35,073 bases of DNA from Streptomyces sp. SID486 (GCF_009865385.1 NZ_WWJT01000202.1:1-35073); one strand, 5' to 3'. Shown: positions 1 to 8,116, numbered from the stretch's first letter. Made by a program: numbers and translations. Notes: generated from the sequence alone by a model not told the origin.

Positions 1-49
1 CCTGCGCGCCGAGCGCGGTCGGGTCGGCCACAGCGCTCCAGGCCGTGGG

Positions 50-508
50 CTACGGCTCCTGCGGCCGGCCCGCCGCGACCGGGGCCGGCGGGAGCGCCCA
101 GGGAAGTTCGATGGACACCGTCTTGCCGCCCTCGCGTGTGGGGCGGACACGGAGCCTGCCGCCGCACTCCGCGGTGAGGCACCGGATGATGACCATGCCG
201 CGCCCGTTGTCCTGCTGGACGGCCGCGGGCAGTCTCTTCGGGAAGCGGGGATGGCTGTCCGTGACGCCGATGCGCAGGTGTTCGTCGCGGTGCAGCGCGA
301 GGTCGACCGTGAAGGTGGGTGACTGCCCGAAGGTGTGCTGTACGGCGTTGGTGGCGAGTTCGGAGACGATGAGGCGCACGGTGTCGGCGACGTCGGCGTC
401 CGACGGCAGGCCCCACTCCGCAAGGGTGCCCACGACGTAGGAGCGGGCGGCGGAGACCGAGGCGGGATCGCTCGGCAGAGTGACGGATGCTTCCAGATGG
501 TCTGCCAT
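50..508 (-). CDS. ATP-binding regulatory protein (RsbW/SpoIIAB-like HATPase_c)
   Basis: Predicted 152-residue cytoplasmic ATPase of the anti-sigma-factor/serine kinase type. The N-box region reads VSELATNAVQHTFG, a typical HATPase_c N box with the Mg-ATP Asn. A later D-containing segment (VTDSHPRFP) and a glycine-rich NGRGMVII segment form the rest of the ATP pocket. I chose the ATG at 508 because the protein upstream of it is low-quality translation and a purine-rich AAGGGA lies about 11 nt before it. It is divergent from the XRE regulator at 722. HATPase, HTH and DUF397 genes sit together at many Streptomyces developmental loci of the abaA/whiJ kind (established knowledge). Binding of a sigma factor or anti-anti-sigma partner is inference; no partner is visible here. 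Confidence 0.85.
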   Translation of the reverse strand: MADHLEASVTLPSDPASVSAARSYVVGTLAEWGLPSDADVADTVRLIVSELATNAVQHTFGQSPTFTVDLALHRDEHLRIGVTDSHPRFPKRLPAAVQQDNGRGMVIIRCLTAECGGRLRVRPTREGGKTVSIELPWALPPAPVAAGRPQEP

Positions 509-634
509 GTCGACGTCGTCCCTTTCCCACGGGACCGCGGTCCGACATACGGCGGAGGGTTCGAGTACGGTCCCGGACTGGTGCTTGCCCGTCAGACTGC
601 CACCACCGGACCCGTCACGGGGGGCGATCCACCA

Positions 635-650
635 AGATATGCATATATCT
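635..650. promoter_or_regulatory. AT-rich inverted repeat in the divergent promoter region
   Basis: AGATAT-GCAT-ATATCT is an inverted repeat (6-bp arms, 4-bp centre). It is strikingly AT-rich for this genome and lies between the divergent ATPase (start 508) and HTH regulator (start 722). It contains TAT-rich -10-like hexamers on both strands. It could be a shared promoter core, an operator for the HTH protein, or both. Role inferred from position only. Confidence 0.4.
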
Positions 651-721
651 GTCGCCCGAAGCGGTGAAATCTGCGACGCGAGACCGTATCCGGGCGGCCC
701 TCGGAGAGTAAGGAGGAGCCC

Positions 722-1582
722 ATGCAGAACGGTCCTGCAGTGCGCCGCCGGAAACTGGGCGCCGAACTGCGCACGCTGCGCACCGACGCTGGGCTCACGA
801 GCGGTGAGGCGGCCCGGCTCGTCGGCTGGCACCAGTCGAAAGTCAGCCGTATCGAGACCGGCGCCAGCGGCGTGAAACCGGCCGATCTGCGGTTACTCCT
901 CGACGCCTACCGCGTGCGGGACGCACACTTGCGCGAGTTGCTGCTGATGCTGGCGGGGGCCGAGGACGCGGGCGGCCGGCACCGCTGGTGGCACGCCTAC
1001 CGCGGCGTACTGCCGCCCACGTACCGCGATTTCATCAGCCTGGAGTCGCAGGCGAGTGTGATGCGCACCCTGGAGACGACGGTCGTGCCCGGCCTGCTCC
1101 AGACCCCCGAGTACGCCCGCGCGGTGACCCGGGCGGCGGTGAAGGACCTGGCCGAGGACCGCCTGGACACACTGGTGGAGGTACGTCTGGCCAGGCAGGA
1201 CGTACTGCGTTCCGACCCGCCGCTGGTGCTGAGCGCCGTGCTGGACGAGGCGGTGCTGCGGCGCGAGGTCGGCGGTCCCGGGGTGATGGCCCGGCAGCTG
1301 GAACGGCTGACGGAGGCCGCCCGCCTGCCCCAGGTACGGCTCCAGGTGCTGCCGTTCGCGGCGGGGGCTCATGTCGGCCTGACCGGGCCTTTCGTTATCT
1401 TCTCATTTCCGAGCACATCTGATCTGGACGTAGTTGTTCTCGACCAGTTGACGAGTAGCCTCTACCTGGAACGGAAAGAAGACCTGGTGGCCTACTCCGA
1501 GGCCTTCAGCACTCTTCAGTTCCACGCCCTTTCCCCCGAGGAATCGTTGGACTACATCGCCGGAATAGGTGACGGCGCGTAA
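722..1582 (+). CDS. XRE-family HTH regulator with DUF5753
   Basis: 286-residue DNA-binding protein. Residues ~8-65 form a Cro/C1-type helix-turn-helix, with the recognition region around EAARLVGWHQSKVSRIETG. The rest matches the DUF5753 domain typical of large Streptomyces HTH proteins of the WhiJ/BldB-partner class, including the conserved TTVVPGLLQTPEYARAV segment. A strong SD (AAGGAGGAG) precedes the ATG at 722. The stop TAA is part of the SD of the next gene (TAAGGAGG), so it is translationally linked to the DUF397 gene 9 nt downstream. In the family, the HTH protein usually represses developmental or antibiotic genes and the DUF397 partner modulates it (known for WhiJ-type pairs). The specific target here is unknown. 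Confidence 0.92.
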   Translation: MQNGPAVRRRKLGAELRTLRTDAGLTSGEAARLVGWHQSKVSRIETGASGVKPADLRLLLDAYRVRDAHLRELLLMLAGAEDAGGRHRWWHAYRGVLPPTYRDFISLESQASVMRTLETTVVPGLLQTPEYARAVTRAAVKDLAEDRLDTLVEVRLARQDVLRSDPPLVLSAVLDEAVLRREVGGPGVMARQLERLTEAARLPQVRLQVLPFAAGAHVGLTGPFVIFSFPSTSDLDVVVLDQLTSSLYLERKEDLVAYSEAFSTLQFHALSPEESLDYIAGIGDGA

Positions 1583-1591
1583 GGAGGCACC

Positions 1592-1813
1592 ATGTCAGCT
1601 CTGCCTCGGAACGTCCCTGCCAGTACCGACCTGCTTCACGTGCGCTGGCTGCGCAGCAGCTACAGCACGGGGGCCAACAACTGCGTGGAGACGGCACGGC
1701 CACGCTACGGCCCCGCGGCCGGACTGCTCGCCGTGCGCGACTCGAAGGACCCCGCCGGGCCCGCGCTGCTCTTCTCCCCCGCCAGCTGGGCGGGTTTCGT
1801 CACCACACTCTGA
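1592..1813 (+). CDS. DUF397 small protein
   Basis: 73-residue protein with the DUF397 hallmarks: W-R-S-S-Y-S near the N-terminus, NNCVE in the middle, VRDSKDP, then a C-terminal F-S-P-A-S-W-x-x-F. These small proteins are encoded next to XRE/DUF5753 regulators throughout Streptomyces and are thought to act as partners or antagonists of the adjacent regulator. The start ATG has a GGAGG SD 5 nt upstream, overlapping the stop of the preceding gene. Downstream is a short AT-rich stretch with two GATCAAAA copies (about 1812-1830), then the convergent stop of the chimeric gene at 1871. Confidence 0.92.
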   Translation: MSALPRNVPASTDLLHVRWLRSSYSTGANNCVETARPRYGPAAGLLAVRDSKDPAGPALLFSPASWAGFVTTL

Positions 1814-1870
1814 TCAAAATCGATCAAAACCCGCTCACACTCGTGCGATACACGGCCGTGTCACGCCGAC

Positions 1871-2395
1871 TCATGGTCGCGTTTCGCCGATGACTCGTAC
1901 AGCGCGTTCGATCTCGGCTCCGGAGAGGTCCGCGCGGGCGGTCAGCCTCAGCCGTGAGATGCCGTCGGGCACGGAGGGAGGACGGAAGCAGCCCACGGCC
2001 AGGCCCGCCGTCCGGCAGTCGGCCGCCCAGCGCACCGCCTGCTCCGGGGAGGGAGCCCGCACGGAGACCACCGCGGCGTCCGGACGTACCGCCTCCAGAC
2101 CCGCGGCGGTCAGCCGTGCGTGCAGGTCCGCGGCCACCTCCCGGGCGCGCGCCGCCCGTTCCGGCTCGCGCTCCAGCAGCCGCAGCGCCGCCAGCGCGGC
2201 ACCGGCCGCCGCCGGCGCCAGGCCGGTGTCGAAGATGAACGTCCGGGCTGCGTTGACGAGGTGGTCGACCACCCGGGCCGGACCGAGCACCACCCCGCCC
2301 TGACTGCCCAGCGACTTGGACAGAGTGGCGGTGACGACCACGTCGTCCGCGCCCGCGAGCCCGGCCGCGTGCGGCGCGCCCCGGCCGCCGTCGCC
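1871..2395 (-). pseudogene. bioF: bioF 3' fragment (C-terminal ~170 codons)
   Basis: This is the BioF-derived part of the chimeric frame, listed separately. Recognisable segments are the GDGGRGAPHAAGL turn after the active-site Asp-His region, the Schiff-base lysine motif TLSKSLG, the RTFIFDTGLAPA segment and the C-terminal SRLRLTARADLS segment. The first part of the enzyme is missing, including the N-terminal arm and the substrate- and PLP-stacking histidine region. KAPA synthase activity from this locus is therefore not expected. The junction with tricorn-derived sequence is near 2390-2395, where GGCGAC is compatible with both parents. The fragment ends 57 bp from the convergent DUF397 stop, and no other biotin gene is in the window. 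Confidence 0.85.
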
Positions 2396-4423
2396 GGCCT
2401 CGCTCGAGGGCACCGCCCGCAGATCGCCCTCGTCCACCACGACCAGCCGGCTGCCGTCGCCGCTCACCGCGAACCAGTCCAGGTGGTCGACGAGTTCGGA
2501 CTTCTTCGCCTTGGAGATGTTGAAGTACTCCAGGGTCGGCCGGCCGCTGATGTCGGCCGGGTTGACGAAGGTCTCGCCCAGCGCGCCGGAGATCGGCCAG
2601 CGCAGCCACACCAGGCCGCCGCCCGCGACCGGGTACAGCGCGGAGTACTTGGAGGCGACGACCGGGAACGGTGTGACCCGGTTCGCCAGCCCCTCCACCT
2701 CGACGGTCACCGTGCCGGCCTCGCCGGTCTCCTCGTCCTCCATCGGGTCGAGCCCGCCGGCGGCCGGGCGGCCCTCCGGGTTGAGGGCGAAGGGGGAGGG
2801 GGTCGCCGAGGAGAGCGGGACCAGGTACGGGCGGCAGCCGAGCGGGAAGGACAGGTCGCCGGTGTGGACGTCGTAGACGGGGTCGAAGCCGCGCCAGGAG
2901 AGGAAGGCCAGGTAGCGGCCGTCCCGGGTGAAGACCGGGTTCTCGTCCTCGAACCGGCCGTTGGTGACGTCCACGATCAGCCGGTCCTTGATGCGGGCCA
3001 GCTTGATCTGGCGCAGGGAGCGGCCGATGCCGGGATGCGACCAGGTCAGCCAGGAGCCGTCCGGGGAGAAGGCGAGGTCGCGGACCGGGCCGTTGGCGGA
3101 CCGGATCAGTTCGGACACCGTCCCGGCACCGCCACCGCTCACCGCCGCCGCCTCCGGCTGCTCCCCCTCCGGCCTCTCCTCCCCTTCGTTCTCCGCTTCC
3201 TCCCCCCGGTCCCCTCCGGTCACGTCGATCAGCAGCAGCCGGCCGTCGTGGGAGGCGACGGCCAGCCGTTCGCCCAGCGGGTCGCAGACCATCTCCTGCA
3301 CGCGCCCGAGGGCGCCGGAGGCCAGCCGGCGGGGTGCGCGGTCGCCGGTGGCGCGGGGGAGCTGGGCGATCTCGACGGCGTCCGCGCCCTCGGCGTCGGT
3401 GACGTAGGCGACCTGGCCGGAGCCCAGCATCTCCGGCAGCCGGACCCGGACGCCGGGTGTGTCGGTGATCGTGCGGGCCGGGCCGTCGCGGTGGGTGAGC
3501 CAGTACAGGCTGCCGCGGACCACGACCGCGCTGGCCCGGCCGGTCTCGTCCACCGAGATGCCGTCGACGTTCTGCGCCGCCGGCACCTGGTAGGGGCGGC
3601 GGCCGGTGCGCGGTCCCGAGAGCCGGATGTCGAGCCGGCGCGGTTCGCCGTCCGGGGAGAAGTCGTCCACCAGCCACAGGTCGCCCGCGCACTGGTAGAC
3701 GACCCGTTCGCCGTCGCTGGAGGCGTGCCGGGCGTAGAAGGCGTCGTGGTCGCTGTGGCGGCGCAGGTCCGTGCCGTCGTGGGCGCAGGAGTAGAGGTTG
3801 CCGACGCCCTCGTGGTCGGAGAGGAAGGCGATCCGGCCGTCGACGAACATGGGGCAGGCCAGATGGCCGCCGATGTCCGGCAGGAGGCGCTCCCCGTGCA
3901 GCCACAGCCGGCCCGTCGCGCCGCCGCGGTACCGCTTCCAGGAGGCCGGTTCGTGCGGCGGGGTGCCGGTGAGCAGCAGGGTCTTGTGCCGGCCGTCGAG
4001 ATCGGCGACCTGGATGTCGGTGACCGGGCCCCAGGGCAGCCGCCCGTCCGGGTCGCCCTCGACGGGGACCTTGTAGGCCCAGGTGAAGTAGGAGAAGGGC
4101 TGGCCGTGGGAGGCCACGGCCAGGATGTCGCCCTCCGGGGTCCAGCCGCACACCTGGGTGTCGGGGCTGCCCCAGTAGGTCAGCTGGCGCGAGGGGCCGC
4201 CGGCGTCGACGTCGACGAGGTGGATCTCGGGGACGAGGCTGCGCCAGGTCGTGTAGGCGATCCGGCGGCCGTCCGGTGAGAAGCGGGGGTGACCGGACTT
4301 GGTGCGGTCGGCGGTGAGCCGCCAGGCGCGGTCCGGGGCGTCGAGGCGGGCCAGCCAGAGGTCGTCCTCGGCCACGAAGCACAGCAGGTCGCCGTTGAGG
4401 TGGGGAAGGCGCAGATAGCTCAC
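1871..4423 (-). CDS. Chimeric ORF: tricorn protease N-terminal propellers fused to the BioF C-terminus
   Basis: One uninterrupted 850-codon frame from a GTG at 4423. Residues ~1-676 are the N-terminal half of a tricorn-type S41 protease: repeated WD40/PD40-like blades (FSPDGRRIAYTTW, FSPDGSWLTW, FTRDGRYLAFLSW), the usual acidic low-complexity linker, and the typical DEGDLRAVP end of the propeller region. The PDZ and catalytic C1/C2 domains that should follow are absent. Instead, residues ~679-850 are the C-terminal part of 8-amino-7-oxononanoate synthase (BioF), with the PLP-lysine motif TLSKSLGSQGG (Lys ~703) and the C-terminal small domain. Neither parent function can be complete: the protease lacks its active site, and BioF lacks about its first 215 residues. 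It diverges from TetR at 4614. The GTG start is chosen for homology to tricorn N-termini; the SD is not well spaced. It could be a translated novel fusion, a pseudogene, or a misassembly. Confidence 0.85.
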   Translation of the reverse strand: MSYLRLPHLNGDLLCFVAEDDLWLARLDAPDRAWRLTADRTKSGHPRFSPDGRRIAYTTWRSLVPEIHLVDVDAGGPSRQLTYWGSPDTQVCGWTPEGDILAVASHGQPFSYFTWAYKVPVEGDPDGRLPWGPVTDIQVADLDGRHKTLLLTGTPPHEPASWKRYRGGATGRLWLHGERLLPDIGGHLACPMFVDGRIAFLSDHEGVGNLYSCAHDGTDLRRHSDHDAFYARHASSDGERVVYQCAGDLWLVDDFSPDGEPRRLDIRLSGPRTGRRPYQVPAAQNVDGISVDETGRASAVVVRGSLYWLTHRDGPARTITDTPGVRVRLPEMLGSGQVAYVTDAEGADAVEIAQLPRATGDRAPRRLASGALGRVQEMVCDPLGERLAVASHDGRLLLIDVTGGDRGEEAENEGEERPEGEQPEAAAVSGGGAGTVSELIRSANGPVRDLAFSPDGSWLTWSHPGIGRSLRQIKLARIKDRLIVDVTNGRFEDENPVFTRDGRYLAFLSWRGFDPVYDVHTGDLSFPLGCRPYLVPLSSATPSPFALNPEGRPAAGGLDPMEDEETGEAGTVTVEVEGLANRVTPFPVVASKYSALYPVAGGGLVWLRWPISGALGETFVNPADISGRPTLEYFNISKAKKSELVDHLDWFAVSGDGSRLVVVDEGDLRAVPSSEAGDGGRGAPHAAGLAGADDVVVTATLSKSLGSQGGVVLGPARVVDHLVNAARTFIFDTGLAPAAAGAALAALRLLEREPERAARAREVAADLHARLTAAGLEAVRPDAAVVSVRAPSPEQAVRWAADCRTAGLAVGCFRPPSVPDGISRLRLTARADLSGAEIERAVRVIGETRP

Positions 4424-4529
4424 CTCCCCATGCTTTTCCGGGCCCACGTCCGCAGCAACTCGTGGCCCGGCGGGAGCGGGGGCGCGCCGGGGGCTTACGG
4501 GGCCTTCACACTCGTGACCCAGCACACGT

Positions 4530-4567
4530 ACGAAACGGTTTCGTTTCGTTGCCGGACGGGGTATCTT
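4530..4567 (+). promoter_or_regulatory. Putative TetR operator and promoter
   Basis: ACGAAACGGTTTCGT (4530-4544) is a near-perfect inverted repeat (7-bp arms around one base) in the region between the chimeric gene and TetR. A -10-like TATCTT lies at 4562-4567, and the correctly spaced -35 (TTTCGT, about 4539-4544) falls inside the palindrome. Autoregulation by the adjacent TetR protein is the natural inference and typical of the family. It is not demonstrated by sequence alone. Confidence 0.5.
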
Positions 4568-4613
4568 CTTGGACGTACGAAGAAGAAGGCTCCGGAGTGG
4601 GAAGGTGACGGGC

Positions 4614-5216
4614 ATGACCGAGGCTGTCGCGGCGACGCGCCGCAGTCGGATCACGCCCGAGCGCGAGGCCGAGCTGTACGAGGCCGTGCTCGACCTGCTC
4701 CGGGAGGTCGGCTACGACGCCCTCACCATGGACGCCGTGGCCGCTCGCACCCGGTCCAGCAAGGCCACGCTCTACCGCCAGTGGGGCGGCAAGGCCCAGC
4801 TGGTCGTCAAGGCCCTGCGGCACGGCAAACCCGGCCACGGCGAGGACATCGACACCGGTTCCCTCCGCGGCGACCTGCACGCCCTGACGGCACTCGAGGA
4901 CGACTGCGCCATGGAGCGCAACTCCGCGCTGATGCGGGGCGTCGCGATGGCGATGCACCACAACGACGATCTGCGCGAAGCGTTCCGGGAGCAGCTCATC
5001 GACCCCGAGATGGGCGGGTTCCGGCAGGTCCTGCAACGGGCGATCGACCGGGGCGAGGTCCGCCCGGACTGCCCGGCGATCGACTTCCTGCTGCACATGA
5101 TGGTCGGCGGATTCGCCACCCGGGCACTGCTCGACGACCAGCCGCCCACCCAGGCCTTCCTCATCTCGTACATCGACGCCGTGGTCCTCCCCGCCCTCGG
5201 CGTCCCCACCGACTGA
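4614..5216 (+). CDS. TetR/AcrR-family transcriptional regulator
   Basis: 200-residue regulator. The N-terminal TetR_N helix-turn-helix (residues ~14-60) includes GYDALTMDAVAARTRSSKAT followed by LYRQWGGKAQLV, the standard recognition-helix signature. The C-terminal part is an all-helical ligand-binding domain of the TetR_C type. I chose the ATG at 4614 (SD GGGAAGGTG just upstream); a GTG at 4605 in the same frame is possible. It lies 105 bp upstream of, and in the same direction as, the MMPL exporter, so the pair is probably an autoregulated repressor-efflux unit. A palindrome overlaps its likely promoter at 4530-4544. The ligand is unknown. Confidence 0.93.
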   Translation: MTEAVAATRRSRITPEREAELYEAVLDLLREVGYDALTMDAVAARTRSSKATLYRQWGGKAQLVVKALRHGKPGHGEDIDTGSLRGDLHALTALEDDCAMERNSALMRGVAMAMHHNDDLREAFREQLIDPEMGGFRQVLQRAIDRGEVRPDCPAIDFLLHMMVGGFATRALLDDQPPTQAFLISYIDAVVLPALGVPTD

Positions 5217-5321
5217 TCACCTGGCAGTCCCCTCACCCAGCCTCCACCTGACGTCACCGCTCACGTCGTCGGGCTGATCGCCCCTGCCCTGCAACCACGA
5301 CCTGACCGGGAGTACGCCTCC

Positions 5322-7526
5322 GTGGCCACGTTCCTCTACAAACTCGGCCGACTCGCCTTCCGGCGACGGCACTTCGTCGCCCTCGTCTGGGTCGCCCTGC
5401 TCACCCTCGCGGGGGTGGGCGCCGCCTCCGCGCCGGCGGCCGGCAACACGTCCTTCTCCATACCGGGCACGGAGGCCCAGAAGGCCTTCGACCTGCTGGA
5501 ACAGCGCTTCCCCGGGATGAGCGCCGACGGCGCCACCGCCCGCGTCGTCTTCAAGGCGCCCGGCGGCGGGAAGGTGACGGACGCCGCCGCCAAGGCGACC
5601 GTGAAGAAGACCGTCAAGGAGCTGGGAAGCGGCTCCGAGGTCGCCTCCGTCGCCGACCCCTACACCGGGCACGCCGTCAGCAAGGACGGCACCATCGCCT
5701 ACGCCTCGGTGAAGTACAAGGTCTCCGGCATGGAGCTGGCGGACTCCACCCGGGACGACCTGAAGGCTGCCGCGCAGGACGCGCGGGACGCCGGGCTGAC
5801 CGTCGAGGTCGGCGGTGACGCGCTCAGCGCGACACCCGAGACCGGCTCCAGCGAGGTCATCGGCATCGCCATCGCCGCGGTCGTCCTCGTCATCACCTTC
5901 GGCTCCCTGCTCGCCGCCGGGCTGCCGCTGCTGACCGCGATCATCGGCGTCGGCATCGGCGTCTCCTCGATCACCGCGCTCGCCAGCGCCCTGGACCTGG
6001 GCTCCACCACCTCCACCCTGGCGACGATGATCGGCCTCGCCGTCGGCATCGACTACGCCCTGTTCATCGTCTCCCGCTACCGCGCCGAACTCGCCGAGGG
6101 CCGCGAGCGCGAAGAGGCCGCCGGCCGCGCCGTCGGCACCGCCGGCTCGGCCGTGGTCTTCGCCGGCCTGACCGTCGTCATCGCCCTGGTCGGCCTGTCC
6201 GTCGTCAACATCCCGATGCTGACGAAGATGGGCGTCGCCGCGGCGGGCACGGTCGCCATCGCCGTGCTCATCGCCCTGACGATGATCCCGGCACTGCTCG
6301 GCTACGCGGGCCGCAAGGTCAAGCCGGCCGGGCAGAAGAGCAAGCTGCTCGGCGGCGGCCGTGCGCCGAAGAACCCGGACCGCCCCAACATGGGCACCCG
6401 CTGGGCCCGCTTCGTCGTCCGCCGCCCGGTCGCCGTCCTCCTGCTCGGCGTGGTCGGCCTCGGCGCGGCGGCCCTCCCGGCCACCTCCCTGGAACTGGGG
6501 CTGCCCGACGACGGCTCCCAGCCCGTCTCCACCACCCAGCGCCGCGCCTACGACCTCCTCTCCGAGGGCTTCGGCCCCGGCTTCAACGGACCGCTGATGG
6601 TCGTCGTCGACGCTAAGGGCAGCACCGACCCCAAGGCCGCCTTCGACGAGGTCGGCAAGGAGATCAAGGGCCTGAAGGACGTCGTCACGGTCACCCCGGC
6701 CGCGCCCAACAAGGCCGGCGACACCGCGACCATCACGGTGGTCCCCGACTCCAAGCCGTCCTCGGCGACCACCGAGGACCTGGTGCACGCCATCCGCGAC
6801 AAGGGCGCGGACATCGCCGCGAAGACCGACTCTCAGGTGCTGGTCACCGGTTCCACGGCGATGAACATCGACGTCTCGCAGAAGCTGAACGACGCGCTCC
6901 TGCCCTACCTCGCCCTGGTGGTCGGCCTGGCCTTCCTCCTGCTGATCGTGGTCTTCCGCTCGGTCCTGGTCCCGCTGAAGGCGGCCCTCGGCTTCCTGCT
7001 GTCGGTGCTCGCCGCGCTCGGCGCCGTCGTCGCGGTCTTCCAGTGGGGCTGGCTGTCCGGCCTGATGAACGTCGAGGAGACCGGCCCGGTCATGTCGATG
7101 ATGCCGATCTTCATGGTGGGCGTCGTCTTCGGTCTCGCGATGGACTACGAGGTCTTCCTCGTCACCCGCATGCGGGAGGCGTACGTCCACGGCGAGAAGC
7201 CCGGCCAGGCGGTGGTGACCGGCTTCCGGCACGGCGCACGGGTCGTCACCGCCGCCGCCGTCATCATGATCGCCGTCTTCTCCGGCTTCATCGGATCCAG
7301 CGAGTCGATGGTCAAGATGATCGGCTTCGGCCTCGCGATCGCGGTCTTCTTCGACGCGTTCATCGTCCGCATGGCCATCGTCCCGGCGGTCCTCGCCCTC
7401 CTCGGCAAGCGGGCCTGGTGGCTGCCGAAGTGGCTGGACCGCGCCCTGCCCAACGTGGACGTCGAGGGCGAGGGACTGCGCACCCTCGCCGACGTCGGCG
7501 AGGAGAAGGAGCTGGTACGCGCCTGA
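5322..7526 (+). CDS. MMPL/RND-family membrane transporter
   Basis: 734-residue polytopic inner-membrane exporter with the duplicated MMPL layout. TM1 (~18-38) is followed by a large extracytoplasmic loop and a TM cluster (~175-330) containing the GLAVGIDYALFIVSRYR motif. A second single TM (~375) is followed by a second loop and a TM cluster (~530-705) with VFGLAMDYEVFLVTRMRE. The two GxxxDY motifs carry the proton-relay aspartates of RND/MMPL pumps. Family members move lipids, lipopeptides, antibiotics or siderophores using the proton gradient. Start is GTG at 5322 with GGGAG 9 nt upstream. It follows TetR by 105 bp, and a perfect 14-bp terminator hairpin follows at 7550-7593. Substrate cannot be read from the sequence. 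Confidence 0.95.
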   Translation: MATFLYKLGRLAFRRRHFVALVWVALLTLAGVGAASAPAAGNTSFSIPGTEAQKAFDLLEQRFPGMSADGATARVVFKAPGGGKVTDAAAKATVKKTVKELGSGSEVASVADPYTGHAVSKDGTIAYASVKYKVSGMELADSTRDDLKAAAQDARDAGLTVEVGGDALSATPETGSSEVIGIAIAAVVLVITFGSLLAAGLPLLTAIIGVGIGVSSITALASALDLGSTTSTLATMIGLAVGIDYALFIVSRYRAELAEGREREEAAGRAVGTAGSAVVFAGLTVVIALVGLSVVNIPMLTKMGVAAAGTVAIAVLIALTMIPALLGYAGRKVKPAGQKSKLLGGGRAPKNPDRPNMGTRWARFVVRRPVAVLLLGVVGLGAAALPATSLELGLPDDGSQPVSTTQRRAYDLLSEGFGPGFNGPLMVVVDAKGSTDPKAAFDEVGKEIKGLKDVVTVTPAAPNKAGDTATITVVPDSKPSSATTEDLVHAIRDKGADIAAKTDSQVLVTGSTAMNIDVSQKLNDALLPYLALVVGLAFLLLIVVFRSVLVPLKAALGFLLSVLAALGAVVAVFQWGWLSGLMNVEETGPVMSMMPIFMVGVVFGLAMDYEVFLVTRMREAYVHGEKPGQAVVTGFRHGARVVTAAAVIMIAVFSGFIGSSESMVKMIGFGLAIAVFFDAFIVRMAIVPAVLALLGKRAWWLPKWLDRALPNVDVEGEGLRTLADVGEEKELVRA

Positions 7527-7549
7527 CGTACCGCGCCTGGAACAGGACG

Positions 7550-7593
7550 GCCGGTGAGGGTGCCCGCAGGGACGGGGCCGCACCCTCACCGGC
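7550..7593. terminator. Bidirectional intrinsic terminator
   Basis: GCCGGTGAGGGTGC (7550-7563) and GCACCCTCACCGGC (7580-7593) are perfect 14-bp complementary arms around a 16-nt loop, followed by TCTTCT on the + strand. It lies between the convergent MMPL (stop 7526) and lipoprotein (stop 7612) genes and should serve both. Confidence 0.85.
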
Positions 7594-7611
7594 TCTTCTC
7601 CGTACCCGCCG

Positions 7612-8112
7612 TCAGGTGCGCCGCAGGCGGAACGCCGGGCAGACGTCCGGGTCGTCGTCCTCGTAGAGGTACGTCCGCTCGGAGTCCGCGGCGATCGACA
7701 GGCTGTCGACGGTGTAGCCGCGCAGGAAGAGTTCCGGGGCGGTGAAGGAGAGACGGACCTGTCCCGGGTCGCCGGCGCCGTAACCGCCCGCCACGTCCCA
7801 GGTGCCGGAGCCGTCGAAGGTGTCGCCGAGTTCGCTCCGGTACCAGTCGCCGGTCGGCCAGTCGTGCACGGTGACCGTCCCGCCGGTGCCGCTGTCCGAC
7901 GCCCTGAGAGTGATCGTCGCGCCCTTGGCCTGCGCCTCTCCCCGGTAGGTGCCGGCGACTTCCCCGGAGGTGGCGGACTCGGCCTGCCTGGCCATGCACG
8001 CCTCGACGGCGGTGGACGCGGAGGAGCAGGCGGCCAGCGGAGTCAGCAGGCCCAGCGCGGCGGCGGCCGTCACCAGGCGCGGACGCCCGCCCGTCATGAG
8101 AACTCGGGACAC
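7612..8112 (-). CDS. Secreted lipoprotein, unknown function
   Basis: 166-residue predicted lipoprotein. The signal peptide has a hydrophobic core (VTAAAALGLLTPL) and a clear lipobox LAAC, so it should be lipid-anchored on the outer face of the membrane. The mature part looks beta-rich (repeated TVTVHDW, QVRLSF and similar strands) with one Cys near its start and one near the end (DVCPAF). I recognise no family. I prefer the GTG at 8112, which is 4 nt past the previous stop and has GGGGAAG about 8 nt upstream; the in-frame ATG at 8097 lacks an SD. It is the last gene of a three-gene operon with the two helical proteins upstream, whose product pair it may assist or neutralise (inference). Confidence 0.8.
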   Translation of the reverse strand: MSRVLMTGGRPRLVTAAAALGLLTPLAACSSASTAVEACMARQAESATSGEVAGTYRGEAQAKGATITLRASDSGTGGTVTVHDWPTGDWYRSELGDTFDGSGTWDVAGGYGAGDPGQVRLSFTAPELFLRGYTVDSLSIAADSERTYLYEDDDPDVCPAFRLRRT

Positions 8113-8116
8113 CTGT

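Noticed and set aside
2120..4279. Long + strand open frame (719 codons) opposite the chimeric gene
   Set aside because: Antisense shadow of GC-rich codon bias; the product is low-complexity and matches nothing, whereas the minus frame is clear tricorn.
5217..7589. Long minus-strand open frame opposite the MMPL gene
   Set aside because: Asp/Gly/Arg-rich shadow translation; the plus strand encodes a recognisable MMPL transporter.
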